Assembly: GCA_947095585.1 (NCBI GenBank)
Contig: OX352763.1
Coordinates: 39,234,010 to 39,298,009, forward strand
Origin: Nephrocerus scutellatus
Taxonomy: Eukaryota > Arthropoda > Insecta > Diptera > Pipunculidae
DNA length: 64,000 nucleotides
Direction: 5' to 3'
The translations under genes were made by a program, and so were the position numbers. Below are positions 43,969 through 56,635 of the stretch, in pieces (position 1 is the first letter of the stretch; the number at the start of each line of letters is the position of its first letter). The notes beneath the pieces are model-generated. The model was not told where the DNA came from. It did not search any database and worked only from the letters and a program-made list of their open reading frames with translations.

Positions 43969-45525
43969 GTGTGTGATTTCAGAGTGGATATCAGCAACAT
44001 ACGTGGGCTGAGAACGAATTCTTTCGCTGTGTTTAATTATGTACCTGTCCACAGGCCAGCAATTCTGGCACTGAGTGAAACTCAGGTATTTGATAATTCT
44101 GATACATCGGAATATAATCTGCCTGGGTATAACTTGGTGCCATTATTTTTCTCTCGACGCGGACTCGCAATCAATGTCCGGAGTGATGTTGCGTTTCAGC
44201 TTTTACCTCAATTTAGCCAAAGTTCCAATCAGGAATTCAATTTCATTTTGCTCAAAGTACAGGTACAAGAGCGCAACATCTACTACTGTTTCCTTTACAG
44301 GAGCCCCCACTTAGACAGTGTTTCAACTCAGAGCGAGTTTGATGCACTGTCGGATTCAATCCTAAGAATTGACACAAAACATCGTAAAAATTAAATCGTT
44401 ATTGCGGGCGATCCTAATGTACACAATTCTGGGTGGCTTCGCTATTCTAGCCAGACAACAGCTGAAGGAAGGTGTGTTGAGTTATTCACTGAGTTTAATA
44501 ACCTTACTCAGCTTGTAAATGAGCCTACACGACTACCTGACATTGCAAATCATTCCGCAAACACCCTTGACTTGTTCCTTACCTCTCGTCCTGATAAATA
44601 CTCCGTTAATGCATTATCGCCTCTAGGCTCGTCAGACCAGCTTATTCCTCGTTAATAAACCACTTAGTTTGAGAATGGCAATACGGGCCAATTGGGACAG
44701 CCTTAACTCTTTCTTCTTTGGGAGAATTAACTGGTCGCTATTGTTTCGCGATAGCAACGTGGATGCCGCCGCTGATGCAATCACAAACATCATCCTTATT
44801 GGTATGAGAGACTTTATCCCTTCCAGGAATAAGTCTGTTAAACCAAAGGAAGATGGATGGTATGACTCGAGCTGTAAAGAGGCTTCAAGGATTAGAGAGG
44901 TATGCTTTCGGTTTTACAAAGCAAACCCTACTGAGGAAAACCGAACAAATTTAAAACGAGCCAGAAATTATTGCAATACCCCTCTTCGGCGAGTGAAATT
45001 CGCCTACAACCAAAAATAGGAACAATTTTTGGTCATTCGTGAAAAGTATCAAAAATACAGCCTCGTCTTCATCGACTCCAACGCTCATTTATAATGACAT
45101 TCCAGTTGTCAGCTCTATAGACAAGGCCAATCAGTTTGCTGCACATATTGCAGCTAGCTGCACGCTTCCAGATTATGCATTGCTACCGCCTGCACCTCCG
45201 AGTATTGAACACTCTATGGGACAAATCTTCATTCGTACTCGTGCAATTGCTAGAGTTTTAAACGATCTCAACACTCACAAATCCGCTGGGCCAGATGGTA
45301 TTTTTCCATTAGTTCTGAAGAGGCGTAAGCTATTCCATCTATCCTATTTTTCTGGACTCTTCCCGAAGAGTTGGAAAACAGCCTTTGTCCAACCCATACC
45401 CAAAAAAAAGCGAGCCGTCGTCTCCTTCTTCGTACCGCCCCATAGCACTTACATCTATTCTTTCCAAGGTCATGGAAACGCTGATAAATTTTCAGCTTAA
45501 GAAACATCTTGAAAAAAATTATTTA
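43969..45525 (+). mobile_element. CR1-like non-LTR element, endonuclease and start of reverse transcriptase
   Basis: Endonuclease: SNIRGLRTNSFAVFNYVPVH, PAILALSETQVFD, YYCFLYRSPHLDSVSTQSEF (43969-44394), then IVIAGDPNVHNSGWLRYSSQ (active-site GDxN reads GDPN), NTLDLFLTSRPDKYS and SPLGSSDQ (normally SSDH). Linker 44669-45019: WYDSSCKEASRIREVCFRFY. Reverse-transcriptase start: RVLNDLNTHKSAGPDGIFPL and PKSWKTAFVQPIPKK. It is cut off near 45525 after KVMETL-like sequence. The metal-binding His at the endonuclease end is Gln here. It complements copies A and B, which hold only the other half. Confidence 0.7.
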
Positions 45526-45559
45526 TATAGCAGCTAGATCAGAGGGAGTAAAATATTTC

Positions 45560-45725
45560 TTCACCGTGTTAGGAAGCTCAGACATTTCGCAGCATTTTTT
45601 ATGTGGTAGTTCCAATGAACCTTGTCGATAACGCAGATACCGAGAGTCTCCTCGCCATTATATTAAAGTGCCATTATATTATGCTTTTCTGGTCAGAATT
45701 TACAGTAATTTGACATACGTCGTTT
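45560..45725 (-). mobile_element. CR1-like scrap
   Basis: Matches 57545-57640 and neighbouring sequence (acatttcgcagcatt, ccaa(t/c)gaaccttgt, cgca(g/c)ataccgag). Minus-strand fragment of the region after the catalytic motif. Confidence 0.45.
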
Positions 45726-45899
45726 TTTGAGTTCGACTTGCGAGGAGGGGGGACCTTCAAGTTTGAGTTAACGAATCAGTTGGATCAGAAGTAGCCGACA
45801 AGAAACCATTAATGGAGATGAGAAAGAATATCGATTATAAAACGGAGTCCTAGGAAAATGATATAATGATGCGGTAAATTTTCGACTCTAAAAGTCTTT

Positions 45900-46490
45900 T
45901 TGTCTGAACTTTCGACTACTTTGGGGTCCTTTTTAACCACCTTCCACGTGACCTAGAGAGCTGATATTTTGTGAGTGTCCAAAGAGCGGAATATAAACCG
46001 CGTGTGACGCGTCTCGCGTGTGCCGCGTGTGAAAGCTTAAATTTTTTTTTTACTTTTTTGAGGTCCTTTTTAAAAACCTTCTTTTCTTTTCTTTTCTTTT
46101 GTAAGTGTCTTAGTCCAAAATAGCATTTTTCATATTCTGCGTGGCGTCTCGCGTGTGGCGCACGTGAAAGGCTCAAAAAAGTTGTTTCTACTTTTTTAGG
46201 TCCTTTTTAACCACCTTCTGAAGTTTGACAGCTGAAATTTTGTGAATGTCTAAGTCCAAAGCAGCATTTTTTATATTGACGTGTGTCGAGTTTCACATGT
46301 GGCACGTGTGGCACGTGTGATGGTTGGAAATGCCGCCATTTTCTCGTTTCTGAGGTCTGTTTTAACCACCTTTCGCACGACCTAGAAATTTTGTGAGCAG
46401 CTTAATGTCAAAGGCCTATTTTGATATCCCGCGTTTGGCGTGTATCGCGAGTCACGTGTGGCGCGTGTATTGGGTGGGAAAAGAAAATTC
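45900..46490. repeat. Satellite-like tandem array, about four ~130-150-bp units
   Basis: Each unit has ggtcctttttaaccacctt (45924, 46052, 46198, 46350), then gctgaaattttgtgagtgtc, agtccaaa(a/g)tagcattttt, and a GC-rich gcgtctcgcgtgtggcgc(a/g)cgtg part. One unit contains a (TTTTC)n run at 46078-46100. Confidence 0.75.
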
Positions 46491-46615
46491 TTTGAAATAT
46501 GCCCGACCAGAAAAACTATCTCTTTGATGAACGGAGCGAATGGGGTTATCTGGTTTATATAAAGAAGCAAAGGATAAATTTAAAAGCTTTAGTCTGATAA
46601 TTTTAATAACTTTTT

Positions 46616-46800
46616 GGGAACAATTTGGTGGGCCCTATTGCACTCTAAAACATGCTTTGGACAAGCAAATAAATAACAAATTCTATGTACGAGTAGGAGG
46701 AACAATTTGGGAACAATTTGGTGGGCCCTATTGCACTCTAAAACATGCTTTGGACAAGCAAATAAGTAACAAATTTTATGTACGAGTAGGAGGAGCTGGA
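46616..46800. repeat. 93-bp perfect-looking tandem duplication
   Basis: gggaacaatttggtgggccc followed by tattgcactctaaaacatgc occurs at 46616 and 46709. The two units differ at only a few positions, so the duplication is recent. Confidence 0.8.
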
Positions 46801-47019
46801 ATTTTTGTGGTGTTCACGTGGCAAATTTTGAATTCCTATACACTACGCAACGCTCCATATCCATACAAAAAATATTAGATTATTACGAAAAGTAGTTAGT
46901 AGCGAATATAATAGAATTAGAATACTAAGATAAATACCAATGTAAATACTGTATACTAAAAACAAGCAATTTCATGTTGTATACTTTTATGCTCTAAGAC
47001 TATTAGATTATTTAAAATT

Positions 47020-47465
47020 TGAAATGTAACAGCCTGCAAGTTTGAATCATTGTGTACTGGTCAAACATGTAGTCAAACTGGTTTGTGAGGTTTGCCCGGT
47101 TTTTGTAAAAGAACATGATTGAACATGTAGTCTATTTTTAGAAGATGACTCATTACATATAAGTTAGTATAAGTGTAAGTAAGTAAGGGTAAAATTTTCT
47201 GGTCTATTCTCGATATTTCTGTCTAGTTTTTAATTGAGTATATATAGAGGCGTTAAGCCGAAGTATTATGATTAGTTAATTGGATTTTAACCAGTGAAGT
47301 TGTAAAATTTCTTGTAAAGTAATACTGCTATATCCTAAGACAATTATTGTGAAGTACTAGTATCATAAGTGTTTTTGTGTATATTTAAAGTAATCACCAT
47401 TACAAATTGTGAACTTGTGTTAATTTTATTGTTGTTCATTAAAGTTATTATTTGTAAATTAATTA
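47020..47465 (+). repeat. Possible solo LTR
   Basis: AT-rich segment with a TATA-like gagtatatatagaggcg (47236-47253), a polyadenylation-like attaaagttatt (47437), and repeated short gtaagt motifs. It resembles insect LTR promoters, but no matching second LTR and no primer-binding site were found. Confidence 0.25.
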
Positions 47466-49202
47466 ACTTGTGTTGTATTTTATTTGCAAAATCAGATATA
47501 TAAACCAGATCACTAGAAATCCTAAGTGGAGCTTAAGCTACGAGATCGCGTGTTCTTTAAAGACATATAGTTATGTGTCTGATCTGATCACATCTTCTCC
47601 GCACAGCCAGCAGCTTTCATTGTGTTTCAGCACTAATGTCCTTAGAAAAGCCCTTCATTCATTTTCAGTAGTCCTGTGTAATTTTTCCATCTTGCGGCTA
47701 CATCTGTTGCTTATATGGTTCGCATCTCTTTAATGTGACATCCTATGCCAAAGAAAGGTTCTAGCTTCCATTCGGTTCGGCATAGTTGCCTTAAATACTT
47801 ATCTGTTGCGGCACCCATTATATACTTGCTTTAATCTTTTCGTCAAGTCTGTTCAGTTTTGACCTGTAGTCCTCCAACAGCCTTGTCTTGATTGAAATGC
47901 TTCCAGATCCCCTATGGCTGATTGCCATTGGTCTATGTATTCCCGCAGCAGTGCCCTCTGCTTCCTTAGATCCATGTATATTTTATTTCAGACCTGAATT
48001 CCTTTTTGGTGCTGAATCTGACCTCAAGTAAAGCTTTGGCACCATGTCATCACATGACACTCCACTCCTCTTCTTGCCTTGATGTCGCTTACCATGCTTA
48101 AACGTTAGCCTAGTCTCCCTAGATTTGGTTGCCTCCACTAAAGATAGTGAAGATGCTGTTTTTCAGGCTTCTGGTATTTAGTGACAGGCCGGCCTCTAAA
48201 CTTTTTCCAATTATCCTCTTGCGGTGGTTACCTTGGTGATCATTGGTATAATTATTATGTTTTACATTTAGTGCATTGTTTATGGCCTGGCTTAGCTCCC
48301 AATAGTTTTCCTGTAACTCTTCTGCACTACTGTACTACTGCTTGATGCCTTGATGGTGTTGGAAGCAAATACCAATACAATTATTTGATCTTCTTGTCTC
48401 CGCTAAGGGTTATTAGGTGCAAACGCACTAGCTACGTTGGTTGGAGGATAAGACTGGGATTCACCCTGAAACCAGATTCTTGACACCATCTTTTTTATGT
48501 TTAACATGTTTTGGATTATATCACAAAGCAGTTCATTAAATTGTCATTGGCGGTTTCGTGTCTACTTTTGGGCATAGTTCCTCTCGTCAGGATATTATCT
48601 AGATAAATACATTTTGATTCGCTCGAAAGAAAACGGTATAAGGGATTTTTAATAAACTAAGCCTCAACCGCCATTCAAGAGTTCTCTATAATGTCACACC
48701 CACTGACGCACGGCACATTTCCAAGTACTCAAACCAAAGCTCACTTACGGCGAAATGCCGGTATCCTTAAGTGTCTACCAAATTGCATCACAGTACCTTG
48801 TGTACAGTCTTGAGGCGCACAGTATATCAAAAAGTGCAATTTCATAATCGGCTCGAATCGGATTTTCCTTCATTTTGCCGCACTCAGCTTTGACTGAAAA
48901 TCCAGTAAAAGGACGTTATGTTGTTCCGTCGACAAAAACATCACTTAATGTCCTTCGTCAATCATTCCTAATGAAGCCTTTAAAGTGAAACATTCAAATT
49001 GTGTACAAACATTTTGCACCCACCGCTTTCGTCCGTCTGTCTGGCCGTTCGTTCGTGTTTGCCAATAGATGCAAACTGATATCGCTGATGGTGCCTCAAT
49101 GAAACTAAAAGTGTGCAGCGACGTGACGACGATAAAGCATAAGTGGTGTGTGACTTTCTTTTCGATTCGCATGCAGAGATAAATGAGTCTGGCAAAAGGA
49201 GC

Positions 49203-49246
49203 TGCTCCAGCCGCCACCTCCGCCACCTCCGCCACCACCGCCGCCG
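49203..49246. repeat. (GCCACC)n trinucleotide-rich run
   Basis: Imperfect gccacctccgccacctccgc run. It makes a poly-Gly stretch in a minus-strand frame, which I do not regard as a gene. Confidence 0.75.
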
Positions 49247-49442
49247 AGTGAACAACATTCGCTTTCCGCAATTGCTAAAAGCCTCTCTAAGTCTCTAAGT
49301 GCATACCATCGAATCGTGCGCGAGTGTAAGAAGTGCGATCGAGATCCGGATCGCGCATTCTTCTGCCATTGCATAAATCAAAGTAATTGCCACCGACCGA
49401 ACGCAAATAAAAGTGAACATTCACCTGTGATGGCGACTGTGT

Positions 49443-49474
49443 CGACGGGACGGCGACGGCGACGGCGACGGCGT
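49443..49474. repeat. (GGCGAC)n microsatellite
   Basis: gacggcgacggcgacggcga run, five to six hexamers. Confidence 0.8.
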
Positions 49475-50032
49475 CTGCTCCAAATAAATGAAACAAAAAA
49501 AATCACAACACAACTCTCTAGAGTCTTCGTCTAGGCTCTATGACTAGTCGACACCGCTGTCAGTGCCGCCACCAATGGCCAAATGGAACAGTTATTTTTC
49601 CCAACGCGGTGTTGCACCGATTGAAACTGAAATTCTGCGCGCGCCCGCAGGTAACGATCGCTAAGCAGTTTTGACATTTAAATGGGCATGCGCACAATAT
49701 CAGGACAGGATAGGATTGGCACATTGAGCAGCCGTCGTACGCGGTATTAGCTGTCGATCGGTCGGTTTGTTGCTTCTCACCATAGTTAACGATCTGCCGG
49801 GCGAACTCTCGCTAGACCCACAAAGAATGAATGTAGTGATCTTGTAGCGGTGTCGCTGTTTAACGTACCTGTCCATACCACCAGTACTTACAATTAACAA
49901 GCCTCTTATATATCGAACAATGCAAGCTGATAAATCATAAAAAACTGGAAGAGAAAAACCGAACTAAACAAACGATAGAGAGTGTAGTGCCGCTGAAATG
50001 GCTTCGTCATCAGGTGATCGCGGTGTACTAAG

Positions 50033-50638
50033 TCACCTTCCCTGCTGCCACCGAAATAACTTTCCATTTTTAAGAGTCGTCGTGGCGCACAAAGACCGTT
50101 TCCTAAATCTCGGTGAAATTCCTTCACTTTTGATAGATTTCCATTTTGGTTTTCCATAGCGAGCGATTGCTTTGTTCTTTTCGTAATGCCACTGGGAGGA
50201 CACATGGAGCCCTCTTGCACTTGCACTTGTTGCTACCAATCTTGGATTTGTCATCTTAGGACGTAATAAGCGCCAGACAGACGGATGGACTCCCGCTGGT
50301 TGGAGTCTCTCTACGATATGACGCGCAGATAATGATCCAATTGTTGCCAGCGAATTATTTTTTGCCTTCCCATTGTTCGCTGATGCAGATACAAGAAGAA
50401 TCCAGATTACATGCCATTTGCATCTGTGATGAATGTTCACAACATTGCTAACGAGACAAGGCTGCTGGAGAGATTGAGATTTGCTACCGGCCATTGCACC
50501 AAATAAGCCCATGGCTACCGATCGAATTGAATCAAATGGAATTAGGTGCAGGCAACTCAACGGGAGGGCAGCTGACAGAATACAGCCGTGGTTATGGTTC
50601 CCTTTCATCCGTTCCAGCATGAGCAGTCTTTTAATCAC
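50033..50638 (-). CDS. Unassigned 201-codon open frame, doubtful
   Basis: One of the longest open frames in the window and outside any recognised transposon. It contains a hydrophobic segment WHVIWILLVSASA preceded by basic residues, and a basic C-terminal half with dibasic sites and an ARYGK-like motif. Together these vaguely suggest a secreted peptide precursor. The hydrophobic segment is not at the N-terminus of the frame (about residue 78), no homolog is recognised, and codon use is not distinctly coding. Chance or a decayed repeat is at least as likely. Confidence 0.15.
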   Translation of the reverse strand: MIKRLLMLERMKGNHNHGCILSAALPLSCLHLIPFDSIRSVAMGLFGAMAGSKSQSLQQPCLVSNVVNIHHRCKWHVIWILLVSASANNGKAKNNSLATIGSLSARHIVERLQPAGVHPSVWRLLRPKMTNPRLVATSASARGLHVSSQWHYEKNKAIARYGKPKWKSIKSEGISPRFRKRSLCATTTLKNGKLFRWQQGR

Positions 50639-51239
50639 TTAATTGATTGTTTGTCGATCATCGCCAGCCATCAGCGTATGATCAATAGTTGAGGAAGATC
50701 GCACCCCTCGGGGACAAAACCGATTCGCAACTAATTTGGAAAGTGGCCTGAATCGTTATACCTCCGATCAGTAAAGCGAAGTGAAATGAAGGTTTTTGTG
50801 ATCACTTCGACCGACCGACTGACAACTTTGACTGACGACGCATTCTCTTTGTGTCCATTGATGATGCTTTTTCAGCATGTCTCGAGAGCATGCGCGCCCG
50901 CATAGCTCAAACAAATCGAATAAATTTTCGCGATCTTATAAATCATAGCATCGCTTACTACTACGATGATCTGCGAGTACCGCCGCGCCGCAGTGAATGG
51001 TGCGGCGGTTTACCTTCCTCGGTATCTCGGAGAGAATAAATCAAGACAGCAAGTGAATCGCGCGCATCATCGACGTAATTACATTTGGAAATCTCTGTTT
51101 TGATGCATCATCGCACCATCATCATTCGCAGTGGATTGTTCTGCAATCTCATCGTGACGTTGAGGTGAAGGTGAACCTGTTGTCACAGTGAGCCGGTGAC
51201 ATAATGTTAACGTCAAAATGTTTTATATCTTGAGATAGT

Positions 51240-52330
51240 TTTAATTCAAAAAAATGTGTCATAGGATGGAACGTACGCTCACTGTATAGAAATCGAGCTG
51301 CACAACAGCTAGCCGAAATAAAAACTAAAATTGTCATGCATGACATCTTTAGCTTGGGCCGGGCTTGCTAGGCAACAGTCAGCAAAAAATCAAGCCCACT
51401 CTTATCGGCTGTGCACCCTTCCGTGCGGGGTAAATTTAGAAACATAAACCTCATAAGCTTTGAAGAACTCATATGATTCTCCAGACGATAGCAAAGTGGA
51501 ATTTTTTTAATCTGTCGATCGGGAACTCCATGCCTGCACTCAGTATGATGTAAAAATCAATTTGGAGTATATGAACACAACAATAAGTCCGGACACAGTA
51601 ATCAGGCTGTAAATTGGCACCCATACCTTACACGAAAACTAACCTACTAATGCTACTGAACTCAAAAGGTATACAAAACAGGAGAAGAATCTCTTCCGTG
51701 AACTCAAAGAGTACAGATAGCGAAGACCACACCAGGCGTAGAAGTTCTATGAAAGAGTCCACGCTATGGCGCAATATACAACGCATTGCACATCTCGCAC
51801 AGATATACAAAGATCTGAACGCTGATTTCAAATGCATCTTGAAACGATGGGAATAGCAATTTCATGAGCTGCTAACCGACTACTACACTATGATGCATAT
51901 AAAAAATTAGGAAAGCGATAAGTCAGATTAAAAATAATAAAGCCTCAAGTTTAAATAGCATCCTAATCGATCTGATTAAATCCAAGGACCCGCATTATTA
52001 TAAGCAATTCAATAGTAATAGTGCAACTATTCGACGACGAACAAACTGTCCCAAAAGACTCGAGAGAAGTCTTCTTGTACCCCATGCATTAGAAAGTAGA
52101 TATCACAACGTGTATCAATTATCCTGGTATAACATTTTTGAGTACCGCGTATACAATTTCCTGCTCTTTAATTCAAGACAGGATAGCCATTATTTGCCCA
52201 TACCAGCGTGGCTTCATCACAGGCAAATCAAAAACTGATCAGATGTTCACTCGTAGCCAGGCAAACGAAAATGTTTGGAGTTCCAAAACTCATTACACCA
52301 TCTGTTTATGGACTTTAAAGTAGCAAGATA
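51240..52330 (+). mobile_element. RTE-like family A, decayed middle-length copy
   Basis: Parallels 25310-26100: ggaacgtacgctcactgtat, agctgcacaacagctagccg, gtcgatcgggaactccatgc, then linker sequence and CPYQRGFITGKSKTDQMFTR (about 52195-52255), the fingers motif before the catalytic site. It stops near 52330 before YADD. Frameshifts and small deletions throughout. Confidence 0.65.
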
Positions 52331-53864
52331 TCAGCCAGTTTTTTTTTTTGAATGTTAATTTTCCCAGAAGTGTGAAGTTGGAAAAAGCACCATTGCACGT
52401 TATCTCATCGGCGTAAGTGGACATCATTTAAGTGCACGATGTGGAACATACGCTCCAAAATATAACTAACAGGAATTTTGCAATTGTATTAAAAGCTTTG
52501 GAACCGAACAACAACAGCAATGGTAGGAAAATATCCTTTATCTAAAAAGCCACCAATGTAATTACCAAACAGTTTTTACAAACATACACAGATATTGCAC
52601 GGGGAAATTCCATAATGTGTGGAGCAACACTGACTAAAGAGCCTATCTGAAGCCATGAGCTCTCGCCTCTTCTTGTTAGGAATTATAATAACATTCCAAC
52701 ATAATTAGTTCACTAAAACTGCGATTTTCTGGACCAAAGCCAAACTTAGGCTTTATTCTTGTATGGTACAGTGGACGTCGAAACACCTGCGGCGCTCACT
52801 ACCACCATTCAGAAAAAGCTTCTTCACGCTACGAGCTATTGTAGCGTTGTTCCTGTATCAGCGACGTTTTGTCGAAACACCTACGGTCTTTGATACCATT
52901 CAGAACATTGCACTAAGTCGTGAGTTCATACGACATATCTCCCTCCAACACTGATTTAGTAGCCTATAGTGAACTTGTGTCGTCGGCACCACTACGCTAC
53001 CCCGAACATTACCTCCACCCTCCCCGTGCCCTGGCCATTCATTTTGCGTAGCCAATGAGCTCTGTATCCTAGACATCAGTGGTCGCTTGAATACATTATA
53101 TAGCCGACGATAGTACCGACCGACCGATAGACTAACGTAGTTTATTTAAGTATCAGTAAGTTATATTTTTCCTTTTCTTTAATAAACTAGTTGTTAACAC
53201 CTGCGTTACCCAGGACCCGCCGACCCTCATCAATAAGAAATCGTTTAGACCCACCAAAAGCTAAAATAACAGGCGTTGTCTGGCTGCCCCTCACACCCTA
53301 CTGACCTAACCAATTAACCGCTCCCCACTAAAAACCACCGCACACCATTGATCTCCACCCACACCTACCCGCCACTGACCCAAAATTGTAGCCTATAACC
53401 TCCGGTTGCGAATTCATACATAAATCCCATTGAAAACGGCATTTTTTCAGTTTTACCCGAATTTTCCAAGTTTTCCCGAATTTTCCAACTTTTCAGGTTC
53501 CTATAATCATCCCCGGACTATTACGAACACTTTTAAAAAAAAATGAGCCAATTCGGTCCGGCCGTTTAGCCATGAAAAGGTAACAGGCAGAAAGGCGGAC
53601 AGAGTTACTTTCATATTTATAATAATAGTATGGATCACAAGATTTAGATTAAGTTTTGTTGAAATGAAATAAAGATAAAAATAATGCTAAACCGAAATAT
53701 TAACTATTCTTTAATTTTTAACATATACTGCAGTATTATTTTTCTATTTAATAAACCTGATTTAGTTTAAATGTTATGTTGGAGTATACCAGACATTTCT
53801 CAACCGCCAGAAATACATTATGTCGGCATATAGGTGAATACTGACTATTGGCCTCACTGGTTGA
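52331..53864. other. Unassigned DNA with a transposon-like tail near 53500-53640
   Basis: 52760-52920 contains a partly repeated segment (gtcgaaacacctgcgg / gtcgaaacacctacgg). At 53500-53640, ccccggactattacgaacac, caattcggtccggccgttta, aacaggcagaaaggcggaca and atttataataatagtatgga resemble the 3' tails of several insect retroposons. The family was not identified. Confidence 0.3.
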
Positions 53865-54695
53865 AACCCAAGAGCTGTACAAGAAGTTTTCATCCAGATC
53901 TAGCGAATGACACGAAATCTTGGGCTGCACAAATATTAGAACAAAACATTGGACACTCAATAAAAAATAGTCCAATGCTTTAACGATCTCGGGTTACTTG
54001 TAGAAACCAATAAAAGCGTGGAACAGGAAATACGCGCCTGGTTGCTAAGAGCAAACAAAGCCTACTATAGTCTGTCAAGACTCTTCAAATCCACAAATTT
54101 AAACATGCCATCCAATTTGTATACCACAAAATGGTTATACCAGTCCGAGTCATTGGTGTTTATCAAAAAGTACTCTGACCACTCACCGCCGTCCAAGAGG
54201 AGCAGAGTCTTACGGAGAATTATTTTTTTTTATAAATAGACTTATTGCCAAGGAATAACCCCCTGAATGCTTTGCGCCACTGCAATAAGGGAAAACTTCA
54301 AAAAACCCTAACCAAGAAAATATTACACATAATACAAAAGGTAAGTTCACTTATTCAGATCTCGACAACAAAGCAATAGAGCGGTAGTTATTAGGTGCAG
54401 ATTTATCACCTTTTGTTCGACCCGTATGTGAAAAATGACTACTCCAGAGATTCTACAGTGATCAGATCTACGAGCATAACCGAGATGTCTACTTTGTGAT
54501 GAGAATTAAGCTCGCTTTGCTCCGGTAGACAAGAAATCTAGCTTGCACTGCAGGATCTGCTTAGAAAGTCCTTTGCGAAGAATTTATACCAAACTATATG
54601 ACATTGACTCGAAATCGGGATTGGTGGAGAAATGTTTTGCGGGAGGCCCCACCCGGACCTCGGTTGTAGAGCCAAATATGATAATGATATTTGTG
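53865..54695 (+). mobile_element. RTE-like family A, 3' third, interrupted near 54230-54410
   Basis: Matches 26430-27360 of the reference: gaaatcttgggctgcac, gaacaggaaatacgcgcctg, aagcctactatagtctgtca, then a ~180-bp unrelated segment, then gacccgtatgtgaaaaatga to gcgggaggccccacccggac and gtagagccaaatatgataat. The frame is short and broken. Confidence 0.65.
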
Positions 54696-56534
54696 AAATG
54701 TCTACCTCCTAAGATGGCCAAGAAATTGACAAATTGGAGCATGTAGCCTAGGTACATATATTTCACTTAGGACCACCCTCTAAATTATACTGTATTATAG
54801 ACAGTCTTAATATCCACATGGCCATTCAAGTAAAACTGTATTTCCGACTGTAGTTTACAGATTTTCTGCTGATAAATCGATGGCGCTCCGGTGATCTTCA
54901 AACAAATCCACCTCAAATTTCTCGTCACTTTCAACGACTGAACAATTTGTGACAAGAAGATCGACTACAGAAAAACAAACCACTGTATCTTTAATTCCTC
55001 ACTTTGTCCCAGTGTACATTCAACGAAACTATCTTTTCACTTTGTTACTTACTATCTTCTCATAGAAGAACTCACCGTCGAAGTGATAGGTGTCACTTTT
55101 TTGCTGCACAATACCAGTGTAACCTGCGCAAACAATCGCACAATCACTATCATTAGCCCAGAGGCCAGATAGAGAGAAGCGAAAAAAAGTAACCTCCCGA
55201 TCATTATGACTCTGACAGTTGGGCATCGAGCTGGCGTACTGTTAGTTCGGCAGACTCTCGCAGCTCGTTAAGCTAACTTGGACGTTTCCGAATGGAAACC
55301 CCATCCATCAGTAACTTTGATATGATGACGATGATGACACGACATCGTAGTACAAATATGAAGATACCAAGCCGGCTAGCACCACCGACCGGCCGGCCGA
55401 CCGAACGACCACCTGTGTATGGTGGTGGCAAGTGCTCCGATTGGCTAACGAGATTTTCGACATGAAAGTAAACATGCAATCCAGTATTGATTATGGCCAC
55501 TTTTCTCAATTATTATTCGGGGCCAACAGAGAACCGAGAATTTGCGACGCGTGGCGAATTTCTCCGCTGGCTCTGGGTATTTTTGCCTGGTTCACGGTGA
55601 ATGAGTGAATGATGTGGCCAAGCCTCGAGCAAAATCTCATAATCGAGATTATTTTCGCGCACTGTTGTTGCCTCCACACTCCTCATAATTGCATGCCGAC
55701 TTATCTGGAAGTATGAAGCTGGAGGAAAAAGTCGTTAGAAATTCCATAAACAGTTGTTGTTGTGTACGTCCGCGAGCTTACATGATTCTTGATGGTCGAT
55801 AGGCGACGCTTCATTAATTAGATGTGTGCCTGTTGTTGTTGTGCATGCAGGATCGCGATGCCAAACAAAGCCAAGCCCCTCAAACCGAGAACCGAGTGCA
55901 ATCAATTTAATTGTACGACACTGGCATTGAGGTGTGCGCAAGGCAATGATGAATGCACAAGAATAATGCTACACGCATGTGCAGTGTAGTGCAGTGCAGT
56001 GCAGCGCCGTGCAGTTATCTCTGATCTGCGGAAACTTTCCATGTACTGAATACATCACATTTTATTAAACCAAACAACAACACAAAAAAAAACAAGGTAC
56101 GCATGCGCAGTGCATAGGTTCGGGCAAAGGCTTTAAATGGAATTTCATATGGTTGTAAGGTCTTGAGCGCGGTCCTCTTTTATTTTTCTATGAATTTTCT
56201 GCGAGCATTAAGTTATGTTTCGTGCGTGCAAGGTTACAGGCGCAAAGTTTTACTTTCGAGAAATAAGTAAACCACCCCTACTTACCAAGAATTGTATTTC
56301 ATCTTCTGAACTCATTCCACACAAGGTTTAAGCTTGACTAAAAAGCTTAACGGAGCCTAATTGCAAGCATAGTTTGAAGGTTTCTAGGAACGAAAAGAGT
56401 TTTGTGTAAAATCTGTTTTGAATTCATGCCCAGACCAGTGAACATGGAAATTTGGAAAATTTAAAGGGACCTGTCCTAGTTTATGTCTAAAAGAAATCGT
56501 TTCAAGTTTAAATACGCCTTTTATTTGTAATATT
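54696..56534. other. Low-copy DNA, nothing recognised
   Basis: Contains gcagtgcagtgcagcgccgt repeats near 55980-56010 and an accgaccggccggccgaccg run near 55380-55405. No gene supported. Confidence 0.4.
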
Positions 56535-56635
56535 CACCTTCATATTTGGCTTCGATTTGAGTTTGATGTCATACAGTTTACCATCTCTAACTTCTGGGCG
56601 TCCTGGCGCCCGATCCATGAAGCTGTGAAGTGATA
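56535..56635 (-). mobile_element. RTE-like family A, terminal fragment
   Basis: The reverse complement cgccaggacgcccagaagtt, then gatggtaaactgtatgacat and cgaagccaaatatgaagg, corresponds to the last ~100 bp of the family. Confidence 0.55.

Larger units (their letters stand above)
47470..51239. other. Low-copy DNA, no gene assigned
   Basis: 47500-48400 might contain a decayed minus-strand coding remnant, but no family was recognised. 48900-51200 has the texture of fly intergenic or intronic DNA. Simple repeats and one long unassigned frame in this stretch are listed separately. Confidence 0.35.

Noticed and set aside
49105..49374. Minus-strand frame with a poly-glycine stretch
   Set aside because: Produced by the GCC-rich microsatellite at 49203-49246; no other coding signal.
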